DNA of 64,000 nt, taken from NCBI RefSeq assembly GCF_018812025.1, contig NC_063053.1, forward strand, positions 11,761,623 to 11,825,622. Direction: 5' to 3'. A program made the position numbers and the translations under genes. The stretch's first letter is position 1, and every line of letters begins with the position of its first letter. The notes under the pieces are model-generated. The model was given only the letters and a program-made list of their open reading frames with translations. It did not search any database and was not told where the DNA came from. Of the stretch, positions 1 through 11,639 are shown one piece after another. The DNA is from Megalobrama amblycephala (Eukaryota; Chordata; Actinopteri; Cypriniformes; Xenocyprididae).

Positions 1-69
1 ATTGTGGATGATGGGAACCAAGTCGTGAACACCAGGCAGACTACTACTGCCCTCATCTGTGATTTTTTG
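1..69 (-). CDS. sdccag8: sdccag8 coding exon 4 (truncated by window edge)
   Basis: Acceptor gctgtctag before 69 keeps phase 0 and gives QKITDEGSSSLPGVHDLVPI, matching the human MHDLV region. A second AG at 58-57 would break the frame, so 69 was chosen. Confidence 0.8.
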
Positions 70-1339
70 CTAGACAGCACAATTAAATTGGTCCCATATT
101 AGATTTTTAAGTACACTGAAATGTTAACATTGTGCAAGTTATAAATAAGAGTGATAAAAATAATGAACAAAAGCTGATGGTTCTTATTACACATAATTAT
201 TAAACATATTACAAACTAATATAATATAATATAATATAATAGAGCTTGCAATTACAACATAAACATTTAAAATCATTAGTGGTTTACCAGCCGAACTCTT
301 TTGACCGGAGATATTTAAAGTAGCCCCAGAGATTTTAAGTTAAAATTTCAATCATTTAACAACATATTCGCATGTTCACGGTTCTTTGGTGTCAGTTAAT
401 GGTCACATGAGAAATAAAATTTTAATGCATTTATTTTGATTGTTTTTTTTAACTTAACATAATTATTTATTTTAATTTTACATTTTTATGATTTAATTAA
501 TAATTAGCTTTTCACCAACTCGAACCCTGAATTAAGCAATAAAAAATAACCAAAGTACCTTTCCTGCCAATTTCCTCTTAGAAGGAGAAAGTAATTGAAC
601 ATTTGAATCTTTGGACTGCTTTTGAAGCAAGGAACGCAGCTGATTGACTGGGAAAAAAAAACATGAACAAAAAAAATAAAATAAAGCAGTTGCACACAAA
701 AATAATACACAACTAAAATCAGCAGGATGGCAAAAAAGTCATAATGATGATTTATCAGAAAAGTAATATTCTTCCAGCATGATCTGTACCTGCTTCACTC
801 TGTTGAATTGGCATACAGGGGTTTTGCAGACTGAGCATCTCCTGCTGTTGCTTTGGTTCTGAAGACTCAGAGTCAGAGCTGTGGCTGGCCAACATGCTTG
901 AGAGGTGCTGGATACTGCGGTTGGCTCGCTCTTAAATATTGAAATCACACAAATACATTGATTTCATAGCTTAAGAATACAGAAGAATATAACATGACTT
1001 AAGTAATCTATAATGTATCACATGTGTAGTAACAAACTTGAGTATTTGTGTATCTAATTGTGTTATTTTCTGTGGTTTACTAAGTTATATTACACAAAAA
1101 CAAATAATCTTGTTGCCAGTGTTCAATACCCTGTCAGAGGGTCACTTAAAGTGTAAATAATCTGGTTACGTTGCATAATTTGCCTTCTGTAGGATTATTT
1201 TCAATATAACAGCTTTGTGGAGAGCAACACTTGGCTGAAACGCAGCATCATCTGTTCTATCTATACAAACATCACCTCTCAATGTCTTCTGTAATGCTCC
1301 TAATTCCTCCTCCTCGTCTGAGTCCAAGGACGGTTTCAT
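1..1339 (-). CDS. sdccag8: sdccag8, 5' part (coding exons 1-4, partial)
   Basis: Centrosomal coiled-coil protein of distal centrioles and the ciliary base (the human orthologue is a nephronophthisis/Bardet-Biedl gene). Coding exons on the minus strand: 1339-1276, 930-790, 647-559 and 69-1 (runs off the window). Phases join without a break. The start MKPSLDSDEEEELGALQKTL is followed by RERANRSIQHLSSML, matching the human LREHASRSIHQL region. Exon 3 gives SEAVNQLRSLLQKQSKD and SPSKRKLAGK, matching the human AVNQLKDLLRQQ and SPSRRRKM segments. Exon 4 gives LPGVHDLVPIIHN, matching MHDLVHTIND. The length from the start to the RSIQHL motif is within one residue of human. The coiled-coil body is outside the window. 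Head-to-head with cep170, the same arrangement as at human 1q43. Confidence is high for identity; the exon 4 end is unknown. Confidence 0.9.
215..241 (+). repeat. (ATAAT)n microsatellite
   Basis: About five tandem pentanucleotide copies in sdccag8 intron 3. Confidence 0.9.
559..647 (-). CDS. sdccag8: sdccag8 coding exon 3
   Basis: Acceptor ttttttttcccag before 647, donor AAAG|gtactt after 559. Encodes VNQLRSLLQKQSKDSNVQLL and SPSKRKLAGK; ends in phase 0. Confidence 0.9.
790..930 (-). CDS. sdccag8: sdccag8 coding exon 2
   Basis: Acceptor tttaag before 930, donor GCAG|gtacag after 790. Encodes RANRSIQHLSSMLASHSSD, a Ser/Glu stretch and PIQQSEA. Confidence 0.88.
1276..1339 (-). CDS. sdccag8: sdccag8 coding exon 1
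   Basis: ATG at 1339-1337; donor GAGAG|gtgatg after 1276; ends in phase 1. Encodes an acidic start (DSDEEEE) and then LGALQKTLR. Confidence 0.85.
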
Positions 1340-1727
1340 TGTTGCCTGAAACGCGTAATAAAGTCAATAATGTTTGTGAATATTCCACACAATTTCTCAG
1401 GCTCAGTGTTACTGAAAGTGTAGACTAGTATCTTGTCAATGAACGACGTCCAAAAAGACGTCAACGGTTGCATGGCAGAAGTGCTCTTCCGTAAACCACG
1501 CAAAGACAACCGGAACTTGTAGTTTTTAAAGACGTCTAATAGGATAGGTCAGTGTAGTAAAAAACTACAAGACGGGCATTTCCGCTACCCACGATGTAAT
1601 CGTACTGATCGTTTACCGTCAAAAAAATATTATTATTGTAAAAAATATATTTACGTCCAAAGTACATTCTAAATAAACAACAACAACAACAAAAAAATAA
1701 TCCATTAAATATTTTATACGTCAGTAA
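1340..1727. promoter_or_regulatory. shared sdccag8/cep170 promoter region
   Basis: Only about 390 bp separate the sdccag8 start codon from the likely cep170 first exon. The stretch is richer in CpG and ACGT motifs than its surroundings and has no TATA box near either gene. On the minus strand ACTACAAGTTCCGG (about 1511-1524) resembles the ZNF143/THAP11 motif fused to an ETS core. A second ACTACAA lies near 1564 on the plus strand. GTTGCATGGCAG at 1467-1478 is a weak, one-base-short RFX X-box. Promoter role is inferred from position and motifs. Confidence 0.5.
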
Positions 1728-1955
1728 TTGTACGAGGACACGCCCACCGGACTGTGTTGGAACTGCAAACGCTGTCCTACTTGCCTGATTCCAGGCTGCC
1801 GTATGTCGCCGCTATTTGTTAGGAATAACGTTATTGCTGCTGAGCAACTGAGGCAAATAGGAGACGTGGGGATACACACTGGGCTGGGCTACAAAAACCG
1901 TTTAGCTGCTGCATTGAAGCCCGGGATAAAACTGACAGCAAAAAGAAGAGCAAGG
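1728..1955 (+). other. cep170: putative non-coding first exon of cep170
   Basis: A CpG-containing stretch ends at a strong donor, GCAAGG|gtgagt (gt at 1956). The next matching acceptor that leads into the cep170 start codon is 13331, giving an intron of about 11.4 kb. An 82-codon ORF crosses the stretch but continues through the donor and resembles no protein I know, so it is not called coding. The 5' boundary is a guess; transcript data would settle it. Confidence 0.4.
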
Positions 1956-4370
1956 GTGAGTGAGCATTTCTTATAAAGAGCCATTCTTATATTTAGTGCA
2001 CATAACAATACGGCATCTGTTATAAAGCTAGCGTATAAATCCATATGTTCGTGTTAAAAATTTTGCACGCGTTTCCTGTGATCTGATCTTATCGTGTGGT
2101 CAGGAGGATACCGTAAATGTAAGAGCAGGACACTGCTAGCCAGTTCTGTCATATTGAATGAATTCACTAGCACGAACACCGCATGTCGTTAGTAAGCTCG
2201 CGTTACTTCATTGATATTCGAATACACGGAGGTATTAATTTTTTGTATTAAATATAATCGTGAGTTTGACTATGGTGCACGAAGAGGACACGAGCACTGG
2301 TCACCAGTTTGCCCAAACGCATGGCATCTTGCTTAGTATCGTAATATTTGTTCTTAAACGTAGCGAACCATCAAAAACAACATTAATTCAGTACTGTAAG
2401 TCTGATGTGTAAGAGATGTGGATGATTTGCCGGGTGCTGCTGTACACTCTGAAGGGCACTGCGCAGAATCCTTTGTTTTGACAAAGGCTCTTGTTTTGTT
2501 CTGCTACATCTGGCCTACATATATTTTGATTACAGTGTTAATGACACTTTTCAATGCTGCAAAATGTTTATACCTTGTTATTGAATGTTTGCTACATCTA
2601 GTTTTAGAGGAAAACTGTATAGTGTCAAAATAGCCAGTCTTTTTAACAGTAAACTGTCCTATGTAATAGGAGTTGTTAGTAAATGATGTAGATTAATAGC
2701 TGAACAAGGGGTTTTGTGGTATTTGTTTCTTCCCCAGAGTTTGCTATAAGTACATTATTGAGACTAGAAACCTAAAAGAGACTGTCTCTCAAAACCTTGT
2801 GAGTTGAGCTGCCTACTTTGCATTTTTGGGTATAATATTGACATATTCAGTGTCCATAAATGTGAGCATTTCAGTTGTTATTTGAATTCATGAGCGTGTT
2901 AAATGAATAGCTGTTTTCCTTGCAGTCTCCACCTCTTGCTGCAGAACCAAAGTTGGATGCCTTTAGTTTGACCCTGCTTAATTGTTTTATTATCTAATAT
3001 CTGTAGAGGAACAAAAGACACAATTGATTTGACAAATTAGTCCTTTTTCTAAACTGCTGTAAGATTTTGCAACTGATTTTATTGAATCATTTAGCTACCC
3101 ATACTTAATTTCAATATCAAAAAATTAAACAGAAATTACACAAAATTAAGTCATGGGGAGGGTGTGTTTACTTTTACCCTTGTCGTCTTTTTTGTTTTTG
3201 GGTGTAACTGTTATTGCTTTGCACATTTCCTCTAGTGTATTTTGATTGAATAATATGTAACTCTCCCCTCAGTATTTCAATCTAGGCTATGAACCAGCTG
3301 TTTGTAGTCCAGATCCTGTTTTCAATCCATCTTTTTTGGGTTCCAAAATGCAAAGTTGTCACTGTAATGCCTGAGCAACATTAGTAGACTCTGTGGCAGG
3401 TCTTTTTTGTTGTTGTTGTTGACTGCATAATTTCTTCTCGACATAATAAAACAAAGAAAACGCTGAAACAAAGAAAAACAGATACTTGAACAGAATTAAT
3501 TTAATATTCTTATGATATGTTTTATGGCTCATAAGACATCAGGGTCTGCCTCAGAGCTTAAATCCACTAAAAGAGAAAATGCAACAACTATCCTAGACCC
3601 AGACCAAAACATATCAATGAGTCTGGGGCTTTCACAAGAAAATCTTTCTTTTGTGAACCCCGGGCCCCAAATCATTAATTATTTATAAGTCAGCATCACA
3701 TCCTCAGTTGGATCATGTTGACTGACCAATCCAGCGAGCTTCCTGTTGTTAAACGGAAGTGGATGTGGATTTACAAAGTACAAGGAGAGAATCACATGCT
3801 CGCAGTCCATTATATTATCAGAGAATTAGTATATAAGTGATCATTCTTAATAAACCTTACAAAATGACCTTGCATTTGTATTTTTTAAATTTAATATGGT
3901 AAGCTTTTTGCTGGGACTCATGCTGTCAGCGCTACATTGTAAATCCATATAAATGGCTGTCTATGTGTGATGATCAGACTATTGTGTCATCTTCAGGCCA
4001 GTCTGGATCCTGTATGCCCACTGGCTAGCTTAATCCTGCTCTTTAGTTGTGACCTGTATTTGTGCTCCATTATTTGTTGTCCCCAGCTTATATCTGGTCT
4101 ACTGATTGTAACTGGTAATTGAAGTGCAGTAGATGCCTGAAGGTGTATAATGGGAGTCAGAGTAAACGTTTCTGAACACAGTTCAGTATACAGTAGGTAT
4201 ACAGTGGCAAAATGGGCTTTCAATAAAATTTGGCTGCCTATGCATTGTTTTATTGTTGTCTTTCTTTTTGCCGAATATATAGGAAAACTTCAACACCCAT
4301 ATTGCACTGGGCACTAGTCTGCTATGGATATGCAAATACCACATTGCTTTAGTGGGAAATACTAAATGAA
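1956..4370 (+). other. cep170 intron 1, first part: no feature recognised
   Basis: AT-rich sequence with only short ORFs. Nothing recognisable beyond a (TTG)n run near 3409-3420. Confidence 0.5.
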
Positions 4371-4374
4371 TAAT

Positions 4375-4575
4375 GGTGTTTATTGTTCCTGGGTGCAAGA
4401 ATTCAAAGAGTAAACATCAGGAGTGAGTTATTCTCGGTTCCCGGTGAAGGATCCAGTGAATTGTAGGCAGTGGCTAAAGGCTGGAAACAATTGGGGAGAA
4501 AATGCCGCGATTGAAAATCTGAAAAACTTCTGTGTTTGTAGTCAACATTTCAAACTGGATGACTACGAACACAGT
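4375..4575 (+). pseudogene. THAP zinc-finger relic
   Basis: The first frame gives VPGCKNSKSKHQE then a stop. After a frameshift another frame gives WLKAGNNWGENAAIENLKNF followed directly by CVCSQHFKLDDYE. These are the two ends of a C2CH THAP finger (C..C spaced from CxxH, with the conserved QHF/W). It is broken by a TGA and a frameshift and has no nearby exon partner. THAP fingers occur in P-element and Kolobok transposases as well as host proteins; with so many TTAA elements around, a transposase origin is the simpler reading. Confidence 0.6.
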
Positions 4576-4589
4576 GTTTTGAAGTGTTT

Positions 4590-4785
4590 CTGAAGGATCA
4601 TGTGACACTGAAGAGTGGAGTAATGGCTGCTGAAAATCAGCTTTGTCATCACAGGAATAAATTATATTTTAAAATAGAATTTTAATGTTATTTTAATGTT
4701 TTTTACTGTATTTTTGAGCATAATATATGTCTTTAAAATACATCAAAAACAAATCTTACTGACCATTTAAACAGTAGTTTAATTC
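4590..4785 (+). repeat. fragment of the GTTCAAAAGTTTGGGGTC repeat family
   Basis: Internal part (gctgctgaaaatcagctttg, catcacaggaataaatta) and the end (aatcttactgacc) of a short interspersed element also present at 14072, 27770, 31130, 36190, 38401, 40460, 49219 and 56367. Abuts the THAP relic. Confidence 0.7.
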
Positions 4786-5749
4786 ACAAAATATAATAAT
4801 TCTAATTTGGCGTCTGAACATGCTGCAGAAATTCCCCTTAGTTATTGGTTGTCGATTTGCATAAGTAGGTCTGTCGGGTCAAGTATGTCATTATGTATGT
4901 TTATTACCACCCAACGGACACATTTTGTTGTTTCTGATAGGTCTAGTCACCAGTGTATTAGATTTGGATTAATGATGGATCTTTCTTCCTGCTGCCACAT
5001 GCTGATGATGTAAATGAGATGTCTGCTTCTCATGGCCATATGGTACTTTTACAGCATCCCCAAATTTGCTCTCTCAGCGTTTTACTGCTTTGGCCTCATT
5101 TTCTGCCCAGAGATGTGACCGTAGCTTTGAAAATTAATTTTATTTATATTTCACGTTAAAGTAACTGAACTCTATTTGTATTTTGTATAATGTATATGTA
5201 GTAGTTTAGTTAGTGGATTCAAGGAGTGATCTGATCTCTGATCGTTATCGGCCGATAATCGTTTAATTGTTTGATCGGTGGTCTCTATAAAGGCCGATCA
5301 GATGACGCAAAACTCGCGAGTTTTGTCTCCACGCAGCTAAAATTGCTTCACTATTCACCAGTCTGGCAGTTCTACCAGGTGTCTGAAAGGACAAAAAAAT
5401 TGCAACGTCATTGAGGAGAGACTACAATGACAGTTCCTTCGTTCTTCCCTAAAAGCTAAAACTTAACATCCAAATCAGCTAAATCACCGATTGCCGTAAA
5501 CTACAGTCTACTGTTGCTAAACTGCAGGATGTGCTCGATAATACAAAGAGTTATTAAAACTGCTTTAATCTGTGAAAGATATACTGTTCTTCAAGCGGTT
5601 TTGTGCGCATGCTCCAAGACGGAGTGGAACACGGACAAGCGGAGTATAATTTGGGCTTCAGGTTTGTGCTAAATGATCAAATACACACATAAATGTCAAA
5701 ATGCCCGGCTTGGTGAGTATTCGCTTAAACACAGTCGGTTATGCCTTAA

Positions 5750-6915
5750 AGGGATGGTTCACCCAAAAATGTTTGAAAATGAAAAATTTTGTCATTATTT
5801 ACTCACCCTCAAGTGGTTCCAAATCTGTATGGGTTTATTTCTTCTGTTGAACACAAAAGAAGATATTTTTAAAGGTGCCATAGAACGTCTTTTCAAAAGA
5901 TGTAATATAAGTCTACGGTGTCCCCTGAATGTGTCTGTAAAATTTCAGCTCAAAATACCCCAAAATTTTTTTTTTTTTTAATAAATTTTTTTAACTGCCT
6001 ATTTTGGGGCATCATTAACTATGCACCGATTCAGGCTGCGCGACCCCTTTAAATCTCTCGCTCCCTGCCCTCCCGAGCTCTCGACTATAAGTGCAGTTAT
6101 ACAGTACATAAACAAAGTTCACACAGCTAATATAACCCTCAAATGGATCTTTACAAGATATTCGTCATTCATGCTGCATGCATTGATTCCTGTGAGTATA
6201 GTATTTATTTGGATGTTTACATTTGATTCTGAATGAGTTTGAGGCTATATGCGCTGTGGCTAACGGGCTAATGCTACACTGTTGGAGAGATTTACAAAGA
6301 ATGAAGTTGTGTTTATGAATTATACAGACTTCAAGTGTTTAAAAATGAAAATAGCGACGGCTCTTGTCTCAGCGAATACAATAATAAACGATGGTAACTT
6401 TAAACAAATTTAACAGTACATTAGCAACATGCTAACGAAACATTTAGAAAGACAATTCACAAATATCACTAAAAATATCATGTAATCATGGATCATGTCA
6501 GTTATTATTGCCCCATCTGCCATTTTTCACTATTGTTCTTGCTTGCTTACCTAGTCTGATGATTCAGCTGTGCACAGATCCAGACGTTAATACTGGCTGC
6601 CCTTGTCTAATGCCTTGAACATGGGCTGGCATATGCAAATATTGGGGTCATACATATTAATGATCCTGACTGTTACGTAACAGTCGGTGTTATGTTGAGA
6701 TTCGCCTGTTTTCCGGAGGTCTTTTAAACAAATTAGATTTATATAAGAAGGAGGAAGCAATGGAGTTTGAAACTCAACGTATGTCTTTTCCATGTGAACT
6801 CTTGTTATTCAACTATGCCGAGGTAAATTAAAATTTTTATTCTAGGGCACCTTTAAAGAATGTGGGTAACTAGAAAGTTGATGGCACCCACTGACTTCCA
6901 TAGCAGAAAACAAAG
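5750..6915 (+). mobile_element. TTAA/AGGGATGGTTCACCC element, left part, interrupted
   Basis: TTAA at 5746-5749, then the family start and the tcaccctcaagtggttcc block. It is split by the element at 5873-6852 and resumes with aagaatgtgggtaac. The right end is missing. Confidence 0.65.
5873..6852 (-). mobile_element. AGGTGCCC TTAA MITE, copy 1
   Basis: About 980 bp with inverted ends (AGGTGCC... / ...TAGGGCACCT) and TTAA duplications at 5869-5872 and 6853-6856. No transposase ORF. It lies in inverted orientation relative to the copies at 8555 and 33392. The AG...CT ends with TTAA targets fit Kolobok better than piggyBac, whose ends are usually CC...GG. Confidence 0.8.
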
Positions 6916-8270
6916 ACAAAGAGAAAATTACTCACTGTTCTTTAGTAGATTTAGTAGGATTAATCTATATTTAATTAAACAGTGAAGACTATGCAGTGTT
7001 GTTTTAAATTTGGTTACTTTCTGTTGATAAAGATTCTGTTCTGTTTGTTCTGTTGTTGTTTTAATTATTTATTTCAGAGGAATGCTATATTTGTTAAGGT
7101 TTGAAGCCTTCAGTTTATCATTTAGTATTATTTATTTCGGTGATCAGTATCCGGGATTGGTATCAGCCGATACTGCTTCCAGTGATTGGCCCCAAAAATC
7201 CTGATCGGAACATCCTTATTCATAAGAACAATGTAGTAGCATTTAAATAACACCATTGTGGAATATAGACCATCACGATAGTCCAACACCTGACATCTGT
7301 TTGATTAATGAAGTTGACTATTTTTTTTCTAGATTTTTGAACATTCATATGTTTTTTAGTTTATTTGTGAGGGCGAAAGACTTACTTATGCAGATTTCAC
7401 TCATGTTCAAGTTGGTCACATTTCGCTAATGTGACTGCACCTTTAGATAATTCTTGGAAAGCTATCATCAAAATCACCCTTTTAAAGGAATTCCGCTAAA
7501 GGCACAATGCATTGTGTCACATTTATCAACATCAGAAGGATATGGTCTGTGGAGAGAGTGCATGAAGTAAGGTGAATGGCACATGCATTGTTCACACACA
7601 AGACACTAAATCTATTCCCTTCCAGTACAAACATCAGCTTGAATTATCTGAATGAAAGTCCACTGTTCATTCTGTCAAGCCCATTCGCTGTATTCTTCCC
7701 AAGCATTGAGGATGTATGTGGATCGATTTATCTCCCAACATTAGCATATAGAGATGCACTTAAAATAGATTAGCGTATACTGTCTGGAGAGTCAGAAATG
7801 TAGTTAGATGCCTTCCTAGGTTTGAGACAGAAGGCTCAGATGCCCTCAGGCTTATTGTTGGAGCATCTGTTTTTGGAAATTAGAATAAATTTTTTGATAA
7901 TGCAAACCAAATTCTTTGTAAGAGAAACTGAATGAAGAAGATTTAATTTCTGAGTGTGGTTAGATAAAAGCAATGAACCAAGACAATAAAATGAACAGTT
8001 TGTGATGCCTCAGTGAATACTGATGGCAGCAGTGAGGACTTTGACTTTTTCACTCGCCGTTTTAACAGTGTTGTTATAATTCACAGTGTTTATTTTCCTT
8101 ACTACATCATGTTACCTCCAATGACTTGTAACCTTTACTTGGCATTCACAGACACGAAGACATCACTGTATTGCAAAACGTTACATTTCTGAAAGAGTGA
8201 CATTCATGTCACATTACATCAGCTGTACCTAAACCCTGTCTGTCATGAAGTGTTAATCTCACACAGTAAG
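6916..8270 (+). other. cep170 intron 1: mostly unrecognised
   Basis: Apart from the right end of the outer element (to about 7225), nothing recognisable is seen. Confidence 0.45.
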
Positions 8271-8274
8271 TTTG

Positions 8275-9736
8275 AAAAGGATAGTTCATCCCACTATGCA
8301 AATTCTCTCATCATTAACTCACCCTCATGTAGTTCCAAACCTGTATGACTTTCTTTCTATTGTGGAGCACAAAAGATGCGAAATATTCCTATGCTGTTTT
8401 CCATATACCATATTTTTTGGAAAAATAAGTTGCACCGGGTCAGAATTGCACTGTTGAGAGAAAAAACACTGATAAGTCACATTGTGTTGTATAAGTCACA
8501 TTTTCAGAAATAATGTAAATAGTACTTTCCCTCACTCCACAACAAATCCTTTAAAGGTGCCCTCGAATGAAAAATTGAATTTATCTTGGCATAGTCAAAT
8601 AACAAGAGTTCAGTACATGGAAATGACATACAGTGAGTCTCAAACTCCATTGTTTCCTCCTTCTTATATAAATCTCATTTGTTTAAAAGACCTCAGAAGA
8701 ACAGGCGAATCTCAACATAACACCGACTGTTACGTAACAGTCGGGGTGTACGCCCCAATATTTGCATATGCCAGCCCATGTTCCCAACATTATGAAAGGC
8801 ATTACACAAGGGCAGCCAGTAACATCTGGATCTGCACAGGTGAATCAACAGACTAGGTAAGCAAGCAAGAACAATAGGGAAAAATGGCAGATGGAGCAAT
8901 AATAACTGACATGATCCATGATATCATGATATTTTTAGTGATATTTGTAAATTGTCTTTCTAAATGTTTCGTTAGCATGTTGCTAATGTACTGTTAAATG
9001 TGGTTAAAGTTACCATCGTTTCTTACTGTATTCACGGAGACAAGAGCCGTCGCTATTTTCATTATTAAACACTTGCAGTCTGTATAATGCATAAACACAA
9101 CTTCATTCTTTATAAATCTCTCCAACAGTGTAGCATTAGCCATTAGCCATGGAGCACAGCCTCAAATTCATTCAGAATCAAATGTAAACAATATAACAGT
9201 ATACAATATTCACATAATCCGACGCATGCATGCCGCATGCATGACGAGCACTTTGTAAAGATCCATTTGAGGGTTATATTAGCTGTGTAAACTTTGTTTA
9301 TGCACTGTTCAAGGCAAACGCGAACTCCGTGGGCGTGAAGCACGAGAATTAAAGGGCCAGTAGCCCTGAATCGGCTCATTTATAACGATGCCCCAAAATA
9401 GGCAGTTAAAAAAATGAATTAAAAAAAATCTATGGGGTATTTTGAGCCGAAACTTCACAGACACATTCAGGGGACACCTTAGACTTATATTACATCTTTT
9501 TAAAAAAAGTTCTAGGGCACCGTTAAATTTAAGGGTATTCAGAACAAATTTATTGAAAGCAAGGGAGATACACTTTACAAATAAACTTTGGCTCATGTAG
9601 GCTACCTCTCTCATTCGGCGCGAATCCAAATGTGTGCACTTTGTTCATGGTTTGCATGCTTGTCATTAATTATGTGTCATTTATTGACTTGTTTGTCAAT
9701 AAATGGCAGAATTTGAATTTTGGATGAACTGTTCCT
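8275..9736 (+). mobile_element. AAGGATAGTTCATCC element interrupted by other repeats
   Basis: Left end near 8275, right end ggatgaactgttcct before TTAA at 9737-9740. Interrupted by an unclassified segment (about 8400-8550) and by the MITE at 8555-9522. Confidence 0.6.
8555..9522 (+). mobile_element. AGGTGCCC TTAA MITE, copy 2
   Basis: About 968 bp. TTAA at 8551-8554 and 9523-9526, with the same inverted ends and interior as copies 1 and 3. Same orientation as copy 3, opposite to copy 1. Confidence 0.8.
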
Positions 9737-9741
9737 TTAAG

Positions 9742-11630
9742 AGTGTCTGTTGGCTAGACTGGGCTGCAGGAGAGATGGGTCAGGCTAGTACTCATGGGTC
9801 ATGATATGAGGTCAGGGGAATTAGGGAGGACACTTACACGGTTGTGTCATCATCTGGCTGGAGATCTCATTATATGGGTGTAGACTTGCAGAAAGTCATG
9901 CAAGAGCTTCATACTTGAAAAACCCCAGTCTGAAAATGTTTTACTTTTGTGTGTAGTACAACAAAAACATCACAATCCGTCACATTTTAGTTGTTCCAGT
10001 TGTTATTCCTTATTAAATGGTGGTTTCCAGCTTCACTGCTTCTTTTATTCCAGAGTGAGTCAGTGCCTTATTCCTCTTAAAGATGACAGAGATTCATAGA
10101 TGAGCAGGAGGAAGCGTTAGCAACACTTCCTGTTCATTTCAAACTCACTCAGTCAACCCAAAACAATCCATCTCTTCAGACATTGAGGCGGGAGGATGCA
10201 CTCACAGCCAGCATGGTGAAATCACCCTTTCACCCATTAAAAACACCATATGTCGCTCAGTTTGGAAGAAGGGGGGAGCTTTTTGGGGCACAGAGCTCAT
10301 TCAATAGAAAGTGATGTGTCTATTCGGCGACTCTTGAAATCTTAAGCATGCATGTGCCTCTAAGAAGGTGAAGCTCACTCTGAGTTAAGTCGGCAGATTT
10401 GCCTTCTCACTTTAAGCTTTTAAATGAAGTCTTTAAGTATTTTTATTCTCAAGATTGTCTCAGCAGCCATGCAGGGTTTTTGTGATGGGTTTGAAGATTG
10501 AGATTGGTTTGAATGCACGTGTTCATCAGAAGGTACTGACGACCAACATTCTCCAGCTTCCAAAGCTCTTTCATGTCTTATTAAAAGAAAAGTTTTATAT
10601 CATGCCACATCAGAGTGCCACTGCCACGTTGTGCTTATTCCTGAATTCCGTGGGTAGTTGACGGGTATAAAGGCTTTCCTGTGGTTGCTCGATTAATGCT
10701 TGTGTTCCAGAAAGGAGAAAACCCAGCTGCTAGTATTCAGCTATTCCTTGCAAGCTCCCAAGATATAATCTATCTCTGTTGCGTTGTCCCAAACCTACAA
10801 GCAATATCACAACTCTGTTGCTGAATAAAAGTACACACATGATTAAGTTTTAAAAATTTATTTTTTGCAGTACTGGGCTTTTAAAACAAAATACTTTTTT
10901 GTACTTGTGTAAATGACAAAAGAGTTATTATACAATAAATGTAAATACATTCTTATTTTCCCCTTTATTTTTATTATACAAAAAAAGTTATAAAAGGAAG
11001 AAATACAGACGAAAACATGTATAACGAAAGTACATATTTGTCAAAAAGTACAGAAAATAGACAAAAGTAAATCATTCTCATTACAAACTTGAAAAAAATG
11101 AAAAACCCTAAACAATAATTTATTATTATTTATATTTTCATAGTAAGTGTGTTATATTATGTAAATTTTAAAAATCTTGGTTGCATCTACTTTACATCCA
11201 TAAGTGGACCTTTTAGAATTTGTAAGTGGAGGTCAGCCTAATTGGATTTCAGTGAGTGGATATTGTGTTCCAGCTCCTCAAGTTGTATAATCATAGTGCA
11301 CTCTCAGCAAATATGGGGTCCATTTATCAAAACGGCACACATTATTGATCAAGATGTTGTCATAGTGATTTGCTTAAAAAAAAAGGCTTTCACTATACCC
11401 AATGTGAAGTAGCTCTAGCTGCTTGTGAATGCTTTATGATATTAGTGGTGAGGGTCTTCCAGGTGACACAGACATGCTCTCAATAATAATTAAAGATGTC
11501 TCTGAGATCTACTGTTTTTCATCTGTCCATCTGTGTTTGAGGTTGTATGTTGCTGTAAATAACTTACAGACTACACAAACAACAACCTCCATTATGATTT
11601 TTTTTAGACACAGCAATGTCCATACCAGCG
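9742..11630 (+). other. cep170 intron 1: no feature recognised
   Basis: Very AT-rich between about 10840 and 11170. No coding or repeat structure that I can support. Confidence 0.45.
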
Positions 11631-11639
11631 TGATGAATC

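Larger units (their letters stand above)
5222..7225 (+). mobile_element. outer element with GATCGG/CGGCCGATA ends, interrupted
   Basis: The left end has atcggccgataatcg and the right end has tatcagccgatactg and ctgatcggaacatcc, forming loose inverted ends about 2 kb apart. Inside sits a TTAA repeat, which itself holds a second TTAA element. Boundaries approximate; the family is not assigned. Confidence 0.4.

Noticed and set aside
1728..1976. 82-codon ORF as an independent Cys-rich protein gene
   Set aside because: It runs through a strong donor, has no family I recognise, and its position fits a cep170 5' UTR exon.
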